Position numbers and translations under genes: made by a program. Under the pieces are notes generated by a model, which worked only from the letters and a program-made list of their open reading frames with translations, searched no databases and was not told the DNA's origin. From positions 62,001-126,000 of the forward strand of contig CALFNN010000011.1 in NCBI GenBank assembly GCA_937902925.1: DNA of 64,000 nucleotides, in the 5' to 3' direction. Every line of letters begins with the position of its first letter. The stretch's first letter is position 1. Origin of the DNA: an uncultured Opitutaceae bacterium (GTDB taxonomy: Bacteria; Verrucomicrobiota; Verrucomicrobiia; Opitutales; Opitutaceae). This document shows positions 51,526 through 62,000 of the stretch, piece by piece.

Positions 51526-54153
51526 ATGATTTTCGATCTCGACCGCCGCACCGCAAGCCTGAGCGCGGGCGAGTTTTCGAACTTCGCCATCGGCCCGCAT
51601 GACGCCCGCGGCGGCTCGTCGGGCCTCTGGCGCGCGCAGCTTGGCACGCACTGGCACAACGAGCTGCGCGCCCAGGCCACCGCCGCCCACGGCGCTGCCG
51701 CCGAGTTCGAACTTCCCATCGACGGCCGGATTTTTCACCGCGGCTGGACGCTCACCCTCACCGGCCGCATCGATCAACTCCTCCGCTCGGAGCCGGCTGC
51801 GACGCTTCGCGAGATCAAGACCGTCACGCGCGAGCTGCCGGCCGACGAAACCGAACTGCGCGCCGACTACCCCGAATACTTCGTTCAACTCGCCACCTAC
51901 GCCGCGCTCGCGCGCCTCGGCACCTCGACACCGGCCACCCGCCTGCCGTTGTCCTCCAGTGCACCCCTGCGCGCGGAACTCGTCTTCGTCGAGGTGGCCG
52001 GCGGGCTGGCGCAAACCGTCGCGCTTACTCCCGCTGACGACGGACTGTTCCGTGCGCAGCTCGATCGTGTCGCCGAATTTCTCGATTTGCGCCAGCGCGC
52101 CCGCGACCGTTTGCGCGGCCTCCGCTTTCGTTCCGCATTCGCCACCTTGCGTCCGGGCCAGGAGACCACGCAAGCGGAGCTCCGCGGCACGTTTGAGCGC
52201 CATCCGCTCGTGATGTTCGAGGCGCCGACCGGATTTGGAAAAACCGGGGTCCTTCTCGAGTTCGCCCTCGGGCAGCTTCGCGCCGGTCATTTCGACCGCG
52301 CGCTCTATCTCACGAGCAAGGCCACCGGCCAGCTCCAGGTTGTGCGCACTCTCGCTGCCATGACTTCCCCCGCGGCCCCCGTCGAGCGCCACCCGTCAAA
52401 CGAGCAGGCCGGGGAACGACCTCGTGCCCGGCATGATCAATGTCAACTAATAGATGACAACCGGCCCGCGGCCGGTTCCGGTTTGCCGCCTGCCACGACT
52501 CCCGTCGCCGCCTGGCACGTCCGCAACAAGGGCGAACACTGCGTCAATCACACGTTTCACTGCGTGCGGGAATCCTGCCTTTATCTCGACGGCATCGCCG
52601 CCCGCTGGCCGCAGAGCGGACTCGCCCGTTTTTACCTCGACGAAAACCACGCCCACGACCTCGACGCCCTCCGCGCCGCCGGTCGCGAGGCCCTCATCTG
52701 TCCCTACGAGATCACCCGGGCCGCGCTGGCGTTCAACGACGTGTGGATCGGTGACTACAACTACGTCTTCGCGCCGCGCAACCGCACCCTGTTTTTCGAC
52801 CAGCCCGGCTTCGACCCGGCGCGCACGTTGCTGCTCCTCGACGAGGCCCACAATCTGCCCGCGCGCGTCGCCGACGCCTACTCGCACGCCTTGGTCGCGG
52901 CGGACGCGTTCATGGTGCGCGACGAACTGCATCGGATCCGCCCGTCGGCCCCGTTGGTTGCGGCCTGGGAGCACTGGTGCCACTGCCTGCAGCACCTGCG
53001 CGCCAACGACGCACTCGCTCCCGCCGACGAAGACGACACTCGCCACGTGCTCGGTGAAGTCGCCCGGCTGGTCGCCAGCGTCCCGCTGGACCTGGCCGCC
53101 CTCGGTCCGCGTGCGGCGGATTTGCTCTGGCAGATCCCCGCGCTCGTCGACGAACTCGCCGCGAGCGAACTGCCCCGCCTCTGGTGGTGCCCGCGCGACG
53201 GCGAACTTGCACTCACCTGTCTCGACGCCGCCCGCGCCGTCGGCGCGACGCTGCGCCACTTCGGCGGTGTTGTGCTCGCGAGTGCCACGCTCGCACCCGT
53301 CGACGGCTTTGCCGCCGCCTGCGGACTCGACACGCCGCCGGAACTCCCGCCGCCGGCTCCGCCCCCGCCGCCCGAGCGACTCGGCGCACTCAACAAACGC
53401 CAAACCCGCAAACTCTACACGCAGCTCACCAGCGCGGCCGATTTACTTCGCGTGGAGGAGGCCCGGGACTCGGTTTCTCCGCTTCACTTGACCGCGCACA
53501 CCCCGTGGCGCGACGGGGCCTACGACATCGCGGCCGACGCCCGCGTCGACACCACCTTCCAGCACCGCGTGCGCCACTACCCGACGACCGCCGCGACCGT
53601 CGCGGCGTTGCAAGCCGCCGCCGGCGGGCCGGTCGCCGTCTTTTTCTCCAGCTACGCCTATGCCGAGGCGATCGCCCGCGAGGTCGAAAACATCTCCCCC
53701 GGGCTTCGGGCCGCCCTGCAGCCCCGCCTGCGCGATCTCGCAGCGCAGTCCGCTTGGGTCGACGAATCGCTGCTCCTGGCCGACGCGCTGTTTCTTGTGC
53801 TCGGCTCCAGCTTCGCCGAAAGCATCGACACCCTCGGCGGCCGGGTGACTCACGCGATGGTGGTCGGTCCCGCCCTCCCCGAGGTCAACGCCGTGCAACG
53901 CGCCCGGCTGGCCGAGTTTGCCTCGCTGGGTCGCGACGCGGCCTTCCGCCGCGTCTACCAGATTCCCGGCATGACGAAGGTGAACCAGGCCCTCGGTCGC
54001 CTCGTCCGCGCTCCGGGTCAGCGGGCGCGCGTCATCCTGCACTGCCGCCGCTTTCTCGAGCCCGCCTACGCCAGCCTGCTGGCGCCCGAATACCAATTTG
54101 CCACGAACGTGACCGATGACGCCGCGCTGGCCGTGTGGTTGCAGCGGTCCTGA
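51526..54153 (+). CDS. RecB/Cas4-like nuclease domain fused to XPD/DinG-family Fe-S helicase
   Basis: This 875-aa protein carries PD-(D/E)XK motifs in residues about 60-130: GRIDQLL (Asp83), REIKTV (Glu96, Lys98) and QLATYAALA (Gln121), as in RecB/Cas4 nucleases. A superfamily 2 helicase follows, with Walker A FEAPTGFGKTG at about 231, iron-sulfur cysteines in EHCVNHTFHCVRESC and ALICPYE, DEAH box LLLLDEAHNLPARV and a motif VI-like NQALGRLVRAPGQRARVI. It probably processes DNA ends or branched DNA in repair. The low-complexity stretch about residues 285-325 includes the second copy of the in-frame palindrome (read CQLIDD). Start ATG 51526 was chosen over 51463. Confidence 0.88.
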   Translation: MIFDLDRRTASLSAGEFSNFAIGPHDARGGSSGLWRAQLGTHWHNELRAQATAAHGAAAEFELPIDGRIFHRGWTLTLTGRIDQLLRSEPAATLREIKTVTRELPADETELRADYPEYFVQLATYAALARLGTSTPATRLPLSSSAPLRAELVFVEVAGGLAQTVALTPADDGLFRAQLDRVAEFLDLRQRARDRLRGLRFRSAFATLRPGQETTQAELRGTFERHPLVMFEAPTGFGKTGVLLEFALGQLRAGHFDRALYLTSKATGQLQVVRTLAAMTSPAAPVERHPSNEQAGERPRARHDQCQLIDDNRPAAGSGLPPATTPVAAWHVRNKGEHCVNHTFHCVRESCLYLDGIAARWPQSGLARFYLDENHAHDLDALRAAGREALICPYEITRAALAFNDVWIGDYNYVFAPRNRTLFFDQPGFDPARTLLLLDEAHNLPARVADAYSHALVAADAFMVRDELHRIRPSAPLVAAWEHWCHCLQHLRANDALAPADEDDTRHVLGEVARLVASVPLDLAALGPRAADLLWQIPALVDELAASELPRLWWCPRDGELALTCLDAARAVGATLRHFGGVVLASATLAPVDGFAAACGLDTPPELPPPAPPPPPERLGALNKRQTRKLYTQLTSAADLLRVEEARDSVSPLHLTAHTPWRDGAYDIAADARVDTTFQHRVRHYPTTAATVAALQAAAGGPVAVFFSSYAYAEAIAREVENISPGLRAALQPRLRDLAAQSAWVDESLLLADALFLVLGSSFAESIDTLGGRVTHAMVVGPALPEVNAVQRARLAEFASLGRDAAFRRVYQIPGMTKVNQALGRLVRAPGQRARVILHCRRFLEPAYASLLAPEYQFATNVTDDAALAVWLQRS
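52441..52459. repeat. 19-bp palindrome, copy 2 (one mismatch)
   Basis: TGTCAACTA, A, TAGATGACA: identical to the element at 28337-28355 except for one base, and read in the same frame (CQLIDD) within a variable linker of the helicase gene. It is AT-rich against a very GC-rich background, suggesting a dispersed palindromic element. Confidence 0.75.
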
Positions 54154-54190
54154 AACGATCGCCGTGCGTCAGCCGCCCTCGTTTGTCTGC

Positions 54191-54628
54191 TTATTTTTCC
54201 GGTGGGGGATACAAGGCGCGCCCGGTTTCCGCGCGCCGCACCACCCCGGCCAGTGAAGCCACAAACTCGTAACCCTCGTCGTTGGGCCACGCCCAGCTCT
54301 TGCCCGCCACGAAAACCCGCAGGCGCTTCTCCGGCAAGGCCACTGGAATTTCCGCCGTGATCCGCTGGATCATCTGCGCCGCAGGGCCGGGCTCCCGTCG
54401 CAACTGGGCCAGCACCCAGACTTCCCGATCGAGTTCGAGCACGCGCTCGACCCGCAGCCGCCAGCCGGCATCGGGCACCTTCACCGTGATGGTAGTTGGC
54501 ATCGGCGGAATGCTTGTGGCAGCCGATGCTCCCGCGGCACCGGCCCCGGACGCGAGCGCGAATCCGAGGATTGCGACGAGCCCGATCGCCATGCCCGCGG
54601 TTTTTTGTGCAACATATCCGGATCGCAT
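54191..54628 (-). CDS. Small exported protein of unknown function
   Basis: This 145-aa protein has an N-terminal hydrophobic segment (AGMAIGLVAILGFALASGAG), so it is secreted or membrane-anchored. The mature part includes TITVKVPDAGWRLRVERVLE and KRLRVFVAGKSWAWPNDEGY and ends YPPPEK. No family recognised. ATG 54628 was chosen; ATG 54664 would add 12 residues. Convergent with the helicase gene and divergent from the first subtilase. Confidence 0.7.
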   Translation of the reverse strand: MRSGYVAQKTAGMAIGLVAILGFALASGAGAAGASAATSIPPMPTTITVKVPDAGWRLRVERVLELDREVWVLAQLRREPGPAAQMIQRITAEIPVALPEKRLRVFVAGKSWAWPNDEGYEFVASLAGVVRRAETGRALYPPPEK

Positions 54629-54695
54629 CGTGTCGGAGGCCGGCAATCTTGTATCGAGGCTCATTTTCCTGGCAACCTACATTAGTTGATATCCC

Positions 54696-57600
54696 ATGAC
54701 TCGCCTACGGCTGGGTTTGTTGCTCGTTTTTCTCACCGCTGCAATTGTCGCTTCGGCGTCCGTCGCGTCCCCGGGCGCGGCAGCCTCATCCTTCAGTGCT
54801 GGGGAGGAAGCCCAGGGCTTCGTCAACGGCCGCGTGCTCGTGAAACTTCGCGGCGACGTCACCGCCGTCGACGCGCGGAGCCAGGATGCCGAGACCCGCG
54901 CCGGCATCACGCACCGCCGGAACTTCCAGCATCTGACCCGCCAGCATGTCCTCGAGTTCGACCGGACCAGATCGGTCTTTTCCGTCATCAAGCAACTGCG
55001 GGCAACCGGCCTCTACGAGATTGTCGAGCCGGACGGGATTCGGCATGCGCTGGTCATTCCCAACGACCCGACTTTCGGGCAGCAATGGTCGTTGAACAAC
55101 ACCGGCCAGACCGGCGGCACGGCCGGCGCGGACATCGGCGCGCCCGCGGCGTGGAATGTCCAATCCGACGCCTCGAACGTCATCGTGGCCGTGATCGACA
55201 GCGGAATCCGCCTCACCCACAGCGACCTCAAGGACAATCTGTGGGTCAATCCCTCGCCCGGATCGAGCGGCATCGCGGGCGATCTCAACGGGATCAATTC
55301 CCTCAATGGCACCGGCAATCCGGCCGACAACAACGGCCACGGCACGCACGTCTCGGGCATCATCGGCGCCGTCGGCAACAACGGAAACATGCTCTCGGGC
55401 GTGGCGTGGAAAGTGAAACTCATGCCCCTCAAGTTTCTCGGCGCGGATGGCAGCGGCGGCAGCACCTCGGCCGAGATGACCTGCATCGACTACGCCATCG
55501 CCCACGGCGCCGTGGTCATCAACGCCAGCTACGGCGGCTCGGTTTACTATGCGTCGGAATACGCCGCGATCCAGCGCGCCCGCGATGCCGGCATCATCTT
55601 CGTGGCCGCCGCGGGCAACGACGGCCTGAGCGCGGACGATGGCAGCAACTATCCCGCCGCCTACTCGCTCGACAACATCGTCACCGTCGCCGCCACCACC
55701 AACACCGACGCGCTCGCGAGTTACTCCGATTTCGGATCCGGCACCGTCGATCTCGCGGCGCCCGGCGACAAAATCCTGTCGACGTGGAACACCTCCGACA
55801 CCGCCACGCAGGTCGAAAGCGGCACGTCGATGGCCGCGCCGCATGTCGCGGGCGCGCTCGCCTTGTTGAAGGCGCGGTTTCCGAACGACACCTACCGCCA
55901 GCTCATCAACCGGTTGCTCCGTTCCACGACCAGGCTGCCGGGTCTCAGCGGCAAGGTGCAAAGCGGCGGCCGGCTCAATCTCGCGCAGGCGCTCGCCTCC
56001 ACCGACAACCGCCCGATCAACGACGACTTCGCGACCCGCGCGCAGCTCGCCGGCGCCAACGTCCTGGTGCGCTCGTCCAACGTGGGCGCGACCCGCGAGG
56101 CGGGCGAGCCCGCTCACGCGGGCGTCACTGGCAGTTCCTCGCTGTGGTGGACGTGGACCGCGCCCTCCTCCGGTGCCGTCACGTTCGACACGGCCGGGAG
56201 CGGCTACGACACCGCGCTCGCCATTTACACCGGCTCCAACCTCGGCAGCCTGCAACTGGCCGCCGCCAACGACGATGCCGCGGCGGGCACGAGCACGAGC
56301 AGCGTCACCTTCAATGTCGTGACCGGAACGACCTATCAGATCGCCGTCGACGGCAAGGCCGGCGCCACGGGCCTTACCGTCGTGCGCATCGCCGCGCGCC
56401 CCGACAACGACAACTTCGCCGCCGCACAAACCGTGACCGGCATGAACGTGTCCGTCACCACCACGAACCTGGATGCCTCGAGCGAGCCCGGTGAACCCAA
56501 TCCCGCCGGTGCCGGCGCGGGGCATTCCGTCTGGTATAAGTGGACGGCACCCGCCGGCGGCAGCTTTACGCTCGCGGCGTTCAGCACGCATGACGTCGTC
56601 GCCGGCATCTACACGGGCAGTTCGGTTTCGAATCTCACGCTCGTCGCGGCCAACGACGACTCCGCCGCCTACAACACCGACGCCCTGATCCCGTTCACCG
56701 CGACCGCCGGCACGACTTACTATTTCCTCGTCGACAATACCACCGCGGACCTGTCGAGCGGCGGCCCATTTATCCTGACGCTCACGGATTCCCTCTGGCA
56801 ATTCCCCGCCGCCGATCAGGTCACCTCCACGCCGGCCGTCGGCACCGACGGCACGGTTTACTACGGGTCGCTCGACGGCTATTTCTACGCGGTCAATTCC
56901 AACGGAACGCTCAAGTGGGAGTCGACCGCCAACACCCGCACGGGGATCGTCGTCGATCTCTCCACGCCCGCGATCGGTTCCGATGGCACGATCTTCGTCG
57001 GCTCGACCGACGGCTATCTCTACGCGCTCAACCCCGCGACGGGCAGCCGCCGGTGGCGCTTCCTCGCCACCACGCCGATCGGAAGCGCCCCCGCCATCGG
57101 CGCCGACGGCACCGTCTACGTGCGCGACGACACCACGCTCTACGCGCTGACCAGCGGCACAAATTCGGCCGCCAAGAAATGGAGCGCGGGACTCGGCGGC
57201 GCCGGCACCTATTCCTCGCCCTCGCTCGCCGCGGACGGCACGATCTATGTCGGCAACGGCGGCGGCAATTTTTACGCCTTCAATCCCGACGGCACCACCA
57301 AGTGGACCTTCACGGCCGACGACGACATCTATACCACGCCCGCGATCGACGGTGCCGGCACGGTCTATTTCGCGACGCTCTCCGGCACCGTCTACGCCCT
57401 CAATCCCGACGGCACGAAGAAATGGTCGTGGGCCGTCGCCGATGGCAGCAGCATCACCTCCTCGCTCGCGATCGGCGCGGACGGCACGCTTTATTTTGGC
57501 GCCTACGACCACAAGCTTCATGCGCTGACCAGCGCGGGCACCGAGGCCTGGTCCTCGCCCCTGGGCGACGAGGTGCGCGCCTCGTCCCCGGTCGTCGCCG

Positions 57601-58955
57601 CGGACGGCACGATCTACGTCGGCTGCTACGATTCATCCGTCTACGCTTTCAACGCCAACGGCACACTGCTCCGCACGTTTCCCACCGCCGGCTACATCCG
57701 CTCGTCCCCGGTGATCGCCGGCGGCCATCTCTACTTCGGGAGCACGGACGCCAAGCTCTACGCGTTCGCGATCGGCCAGGACGCCGCCGCCACCGTCTGG
57801 CCGATGTTTCATCAAAACATCCTTCATAACGGCCGCGCCGTCCTGCCGCCGAGCATCACCTCGCCACCCGCCAGCCAGGCCGCGGCCGTCGGCGCGTCCC
57901 TCACCCTCAATGCCTCTGCCGCCGGCACGCCCGCTCCGACCTATCAGTGGCAGTTCGACGGCGCCAATGTCACCGGCGCGACCGGCTCCTCCCTGACGCT
58001 CACGAACCTCCAACCCGCCAGCGCGGGCCTCTACGACGTCGTCGCCACCAGCGGTGCGGCGGCCACGAGCGACCCGGCGATCGTCGGCGTGCTCACCTCG
58101 GGCGAGGTGGTCGGTGCCGGCACCGTGTTGCAGCCGACGCACATCGTTCATCCCAACGGCAATATCTTCGACCAGATCCTGCTCACCGGCGCGGCCGAGA
58201 CCATCACGGCGCTGCCGGGACAGGTGGCCCGAACCTCGTTCGTCGACCTGAACGGCGACATCGTGCAGGTCGAATTCAGTGGCACGGGCACCCTGTCGCT
58301 GGTGCTCGACGACTCGTCGGGCCCGGCGACGCCCGTGAACTACAATCAGTCGAGCGTCTCTTACATGACGGGCCATGCGGGCATCGTTATCGCCGGGGCG
58401 GATGAAACGACCAACGTCTCGGTCTTCACGGTCGGGCGGGCCACGGCGTTCGACCCCACCGGCGGGTTCAACATTCTCCAGCCCGTCAGCTCGACGAACA
58501 ACCCCGCCAACAACGGCAGCTCCCTCTTCCAAGGCCACGCCACGACCCCTTACGACGGCGTCGCCGACCTCGCGTTCATCGCGATCTCCAGCCCAACTGG
58601 AAAATTCGGCGGGGTGCGCACCTCCAACGCCAGCTATTTCGCGGTGCAGGGCCTGACCGGTGTCTATGCCCCCGGCGTGCAATTCACCGGTCCGGTCTAC
58701 GTGGGCAACATCAGCGCGTCCGATGCCGCGACGCCCGTGCTGATGATCGGGTCTTCCCCCGACACGCGGATCACCGGCGGCGATCTGTTTCAGGCCAATG
58801 GCCAGCCGGTCAAGGTCAGCGGGCTGACCCAGTTGAAATTTACCGCCGGCCAGGATTCCAACGGCAACACGCTGCCGGCGAAAAACAGCCGGGGCGTCCT
58901 GCAGCAAAACGGCACCGACGTCACCGCGCAGGTCGTCGTCAACCCCGGTCCGTAG
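54696..58955 (+). CDS. Mosaic subtilisin-like protease: S8-PPC-PPC-PQQ propeller-Ig-CTD, copy 1
   Basis: This 1,419-aa exoprotease has a signal peptide (residues 1-30) and a propeptide-like region (FVNGRVLVKLRGDVTAVDAR). The S8 catalytic domain has Asp168 (VAVIDSGI), His215 (NGHGTHVSG), oxyanion Asn308 (AAGND) and Ser378 (GTSMAAPHVAG). Two PPC-like domains follow (about 440-570 and 570-700), then about eight PQQ-type propeller blades (about 705-1040; e.g. DGTVYYGSLDGYFYAVN). An Ig-like domain (about 1045-1130) and the shared C-terminal domain (1136-1419) complete it. It lies 119 bp upstream of a full-length paralogue. It is secreted; substrate unknown. The shared C-terminal domain may handle retention or sorting. 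Confidence 0.92.
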   Translation: MTRLRLGLLLVFLTAAIVASASVASPGAAASSFSAGEEAQGFVNGRVLVKLRGDVTAVDARSQDAETRAGITHRRNFQHLTRQHVLEFDRTRSVFSVIKQLRATGLYEIVEPDGIRHALVIPNDPTFGQQWSLNNTGQTGGTAGADIGAPAAWNVQSDASNVIVAVIDSGIRLTHSDLKDNLWVNPSPGSSGIAGDLNGINSLNGTGNPADNNGHGTHVSGIIGAVGNNGNMLSGVAWKVKLMPLKFLGADGSGGSTSAEMTCIDYAIAHGAVVINASYGGSVYYASEYAAIQRARDAGIIFVAAAGNDGLSADDGSNYPAAYSLDNIVTVAATTNTDALASYSDFGSGTVDLAAPGDKILSTWNTSDTATQVESGTSMAAPHVAGALALLKARFPNDTYRQLINRLLRSTTRLPGLSGKVQSGGRLNLAQALASTDNRPINDDFATRAQLAGANVLVRSSNVGATREAGEPAHAGVTGSSSLWWTWTAPSSGAVTFDTAGSGYDTALAIYTGSNLGSLQLAAANDDAAAGTSTSSVTFNVVTGTTYQIAVDGKAGATGLTVVRIAARPDNDNFAAAQTVTGMNVSVTTTNLDASSEPGEPNPAGAGAGHSVWYKWTAPAGGSFTLAAFSTHDVVAGIYTGSSVSNLTLVAANDDSAAYNTDALIPFTATAGTTYYFLVDNTTADLSSGGPFILTLTDSLWQFPAADQVTSTPAVGTDGTVYYGSLDGYFYAVNSNGTLKWESTANTRTGIVVDLSTPAIGSDGTIFVGSTDGYLYALNPATGSRRWRFLATTPIGSAPAIGADGTVYVRDDTTLYALTSGTNSAAKKWSAGLGGAGTYSSPSLAADGTIYVGNGGGNFYAFNPDGTTKWTFTADDDIYTTPAIDGAGTVYFATLSGTVYALNPDGTKKWSWAVADGSSITSSLAIGADGTLYFGAYDHKLHALTSAGTEAWSSPLGDEVRASSPVVAADGTIYVGCYDSSVYAFNANGTLLRTFPTAGYIRSSPVIAGGHLYFGSTDAKLYAFAIGQDAAATVWPMFHQNILHNGRAVLPPSITSPPASQAAAVGASLTLNASAAGTPAPTYQWQFDGANVTGATGSSLTLTNLQPASAGLYDVVATSGAAATSDPAIVGVLTSGEVVGAGTVLQPTHIVHPNGNIFDQILLTGAAETITALPGQVARTSFVDLNGDIVQVEFSGTGTLSLVLDDSSGPATPVNYNQSSVSYMTGHAGIVIAGADETTNVSVFTVGRATAFDPTGGFNILQPVSSTNNPANNGSSLFQGHATTPYDGVADLAFIAISSPTGKFGGVRTSNASYFAVQGLTGVYAPGVQFTGPVYVGNISASDAATPVLMIGSSPDTRITGGDLFQANGQPVKVSGLTQLKFTAGQDSNGNTLPAKNSRGVLQQNGTDVTAQVVVNPGP
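58101..58955 (+). other. Shared C-terminal domain, copy B (284 residues)
   Basis: Residues 1136-1419 of subtilase 1, immediately after an Ig-like domain. Landmarks: FDQILLTGAA, DIVQVEFSGTGTLSLVL, YMTGHAG, VFTVGRAT, YDGVADLAFIAI, GKFGGVRTSNA, TGPVYVGNI and QQNGTDVTAQVV at the C-terminus. Closest in length to copy A. Confidence 0.85.
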
Positions 58956-59074
58956 TCCGGTCGTCTCGCACCGGCTCCCGCCTGGCGCCCCGCTTCCGCT
59001 GCTAAAACCCGGCGAAATCCACCGCCGCGGCGCTGGGCGGTTGCCAACCACCGGCCGGCCGCAATTCTCGGTCG

Positions 59075-62000
59075 ATGTTTTATCGCCTCGGGTTCCTCTT
59101 CCTCGTGACTTTCGCGCTCGTCCGCGCGGCCGACGATCCCGACGGGAATGGCGTTCCCTTCACCGCCCGGGAGCTCGCCCAAGGCTACCGCGACCATGTC
59201 ATCCTCGCCGCCCCGCGGCCGGTGGCGCGTGCCGCGGCCGATGCCGCCGAGGCCCGCGAAGGCATCCGCGTCCGCGCGAAGTTTCCCCGTCTGCGCGACC
59301 TGCGCGTGATCGACCTCGATGCCTCCGACGACGCCGCCCGAGCCGTGGCCCGGCTCCGCGCCACCGGCCGCTACGATTTCGTCGAGCCCGACTACCTTCG
59401 CCACATCGCGGTCGAGCCCAACGACCCGAAATTCGCCGACGGCTCGCTCTGGGCGATGAAAAACACCGGCACTGCCCTCGGCATCGCCGGCGCCGACATC
59501 AAGGCTCCCGCCGCCTGGGATATCATCCACGACGCGCCTGGCGTCATCGTCGCCGTCGTCGACACCGGCATCAACCTCAACCACCTCGACCTCGCGGGCA
59601 ATCTCTGGACCAACCCGGCGCCGGCCTTCGGCGACGTCCATGGCGCCCGTTTCCTCAACGGCGGCCGGAACGGCAATCCCACCGACGACAACGGCCACGG
59701 CACGCACGTCGCCGGCACCATCGGTGCACTGGGGAACAACAACCTCGCCGTCGCCGGCGTCGCCTGGAAGGTGCAGCTCATGGCCGTGAAGGTTTTCCCC
59801 GCCACCGGCAGCGCCGCCGTCTCCGACATCGTCAGCGGCATCAACTACGCCGTCACCCACGGCGCCAGCATCATCAACGCCAGCTACGGCGAATCCGGCA
59901 GCACCGGATTTTCCCAGGCCGAGTTCGCCGCCATCGCGGCCGCGCGCGACGCCGGCGTCATCTTCGTCGCCGCCGCGGGCAACGAGGCGGCGAACATGGA
60001 CGTCTCCCGCTTTTATCCGGCGAGCCACGCGCTCGACAACATCGTCACCGTGGGCAACTCGACGCGGCGCGACGAGATTTCGCCCTCCTCGAACTACGGC
60101 GCCGCGGTCGACCTCTTCGCCCCCGGCACCGACATCGTCTCGCTCGATTACGCCACCAACACCGGCACCGTGACTCTTACCGGCACCTCGATGTCGGCGC
60201 CTCACGTCTCCGGCACGCTCGCGCTGCTCAAGGCGGAGTTTCCCGCGGACAACTACCGCCAGCTCATCAACCGCCTCCTGCGCGGCGTCGACCCCGGCGA
60301 TCGTTTTGCGGGAAAAGCGCAGACCGCCGGCCGCCTCGACGCCTACCGTGCCCTCGCCCTCAACAACAACCGGCCGTTCAACGACGACTTCGCCACCCGC
60401 GCCCGCGTCAGCGGTGACAACCTCGCCATCCGTTCCAGCAACGCCGGCGCCACCGCCGAGCCGGGCGAACTCACGCGCGCCGGTTCCGCGGCGGCGGTAT
60501 CGTTGTGGTGGGAATGGACGGCCCCCGCCACCGGCACCGTCAGCATCGACACCAGCGGCAGCGCCTACGATACCGTGCTCGCGGTCTACGCCGCACCGGA
60601 CACGACCACCCCAAGCCTGCCCGGCGGACTCGCGCTACTCGCCTCGAACGACGACGATACCGGTAGCCAGACCTCCCGCCTGACTTTCGCCGCCCAGGCG
60701 GGCGTCGCCTACGAAATCGCCGTCGACGGCAAGAGCGGCGCCGCCGGCCTCACGCTGCTCAACCTCGGCACCACGCCCGCCAACGACTCGTTCGCTTCGC
60801 CGGCCGTGCTCTCGGGCGTCAGCACGCACCTCACGGCCACCAACGCGCACTGCAGCCGCGAGTCCGGCGAGCCGCACATTCTCGGATTCGCTGGCGGCAC
60901 CTCGCTCTGGTATCGCTGGACGCCGCCGCTCACCGGTCGTTACCAGGTCTCGGCGGTCAGCACGGATTTTGATCCGCTCCTGGCCGTTTACACGGGCGAC
61001 TCGCTCGGCGCGCTGAACCTTGTCAGCGCCAGCGACAACACCGACACCGCCGGCGTGCAAACCGGCAGTCTCTGCACCTTCAACGCCTCGGCCGGCACGG
61101 CCTACCTCATCTCCGTCGATTCCAAGAGCGCCTCTTCTGTCGGCCTCTTCACCCTCAGCCTCGCCGACTCGCTCTGGCAGGCGGTCACCAACGACACCGT
61201 CACCGGCCCGCCGGCTGTCGCGCCCGACGGCACGATCTATGTCGGCGGCACCGATCGTTCGTTCTACGCCTTCACCGCCGGCGGCGTCCAGAAATGGGCC
61301 TATCCGACCGGCGGCCTCATCGACACGTGCTCCGCCGCGATCGGCGACGACGGCACCGTTTACTTCGGCTCGAACGACGGAAAACTCTACGCGCTTTTCC
61401 CGAGCGGCGCCCTCCGCTGGAGTCACGATTTCGGCGCCACCGCCCCCGTCTCGGACAGCCCCGCCCTCGCGGCCGACGGCACCGTCTACGTGAAAGCCGA
61501 CGACGGTTTCCTCTACGCGCTGAACCCGGCCGACGGCACGACCAAGTGGCGGTTCGATGTTCACGCGCCCACGTCCTACGCCAGCCCGGCAGTCGGTGCC
61601 GATGGCACAATCTATCAGGGATCCGAGGATAAAAATCTCTACGCGATCAATCCCGACGGCACGCTGAAGTGGGCCTTCACCACGGACAACGATATCTACA
61701 CCGTCCCGGCGATCGACGCCGCGGGCAATCTCTACTTCGGCGTGCTCAACTCCGGGAAGCTCTGGTCGCTCACCCCTGCCGGCACGCTGCGCTGGACTTA
61801 CTCCGGCGCGACGCTCGGCAGCAGTTCGTCGGCCGCGCTCAACGCCGATGGCAGCACCGTTTATTTCGGCGGCTACGACCACAAGCTCCATGCGGTCAAC
61901 ACCGCCACCGGCGCCGCCCGGTGGGCCTATCTCCTCGGCGATGAGGTCCGCGGCAGTTCGCCCGCCATCGACGCGAACGGCGTGATCTACATCGGTTGCT

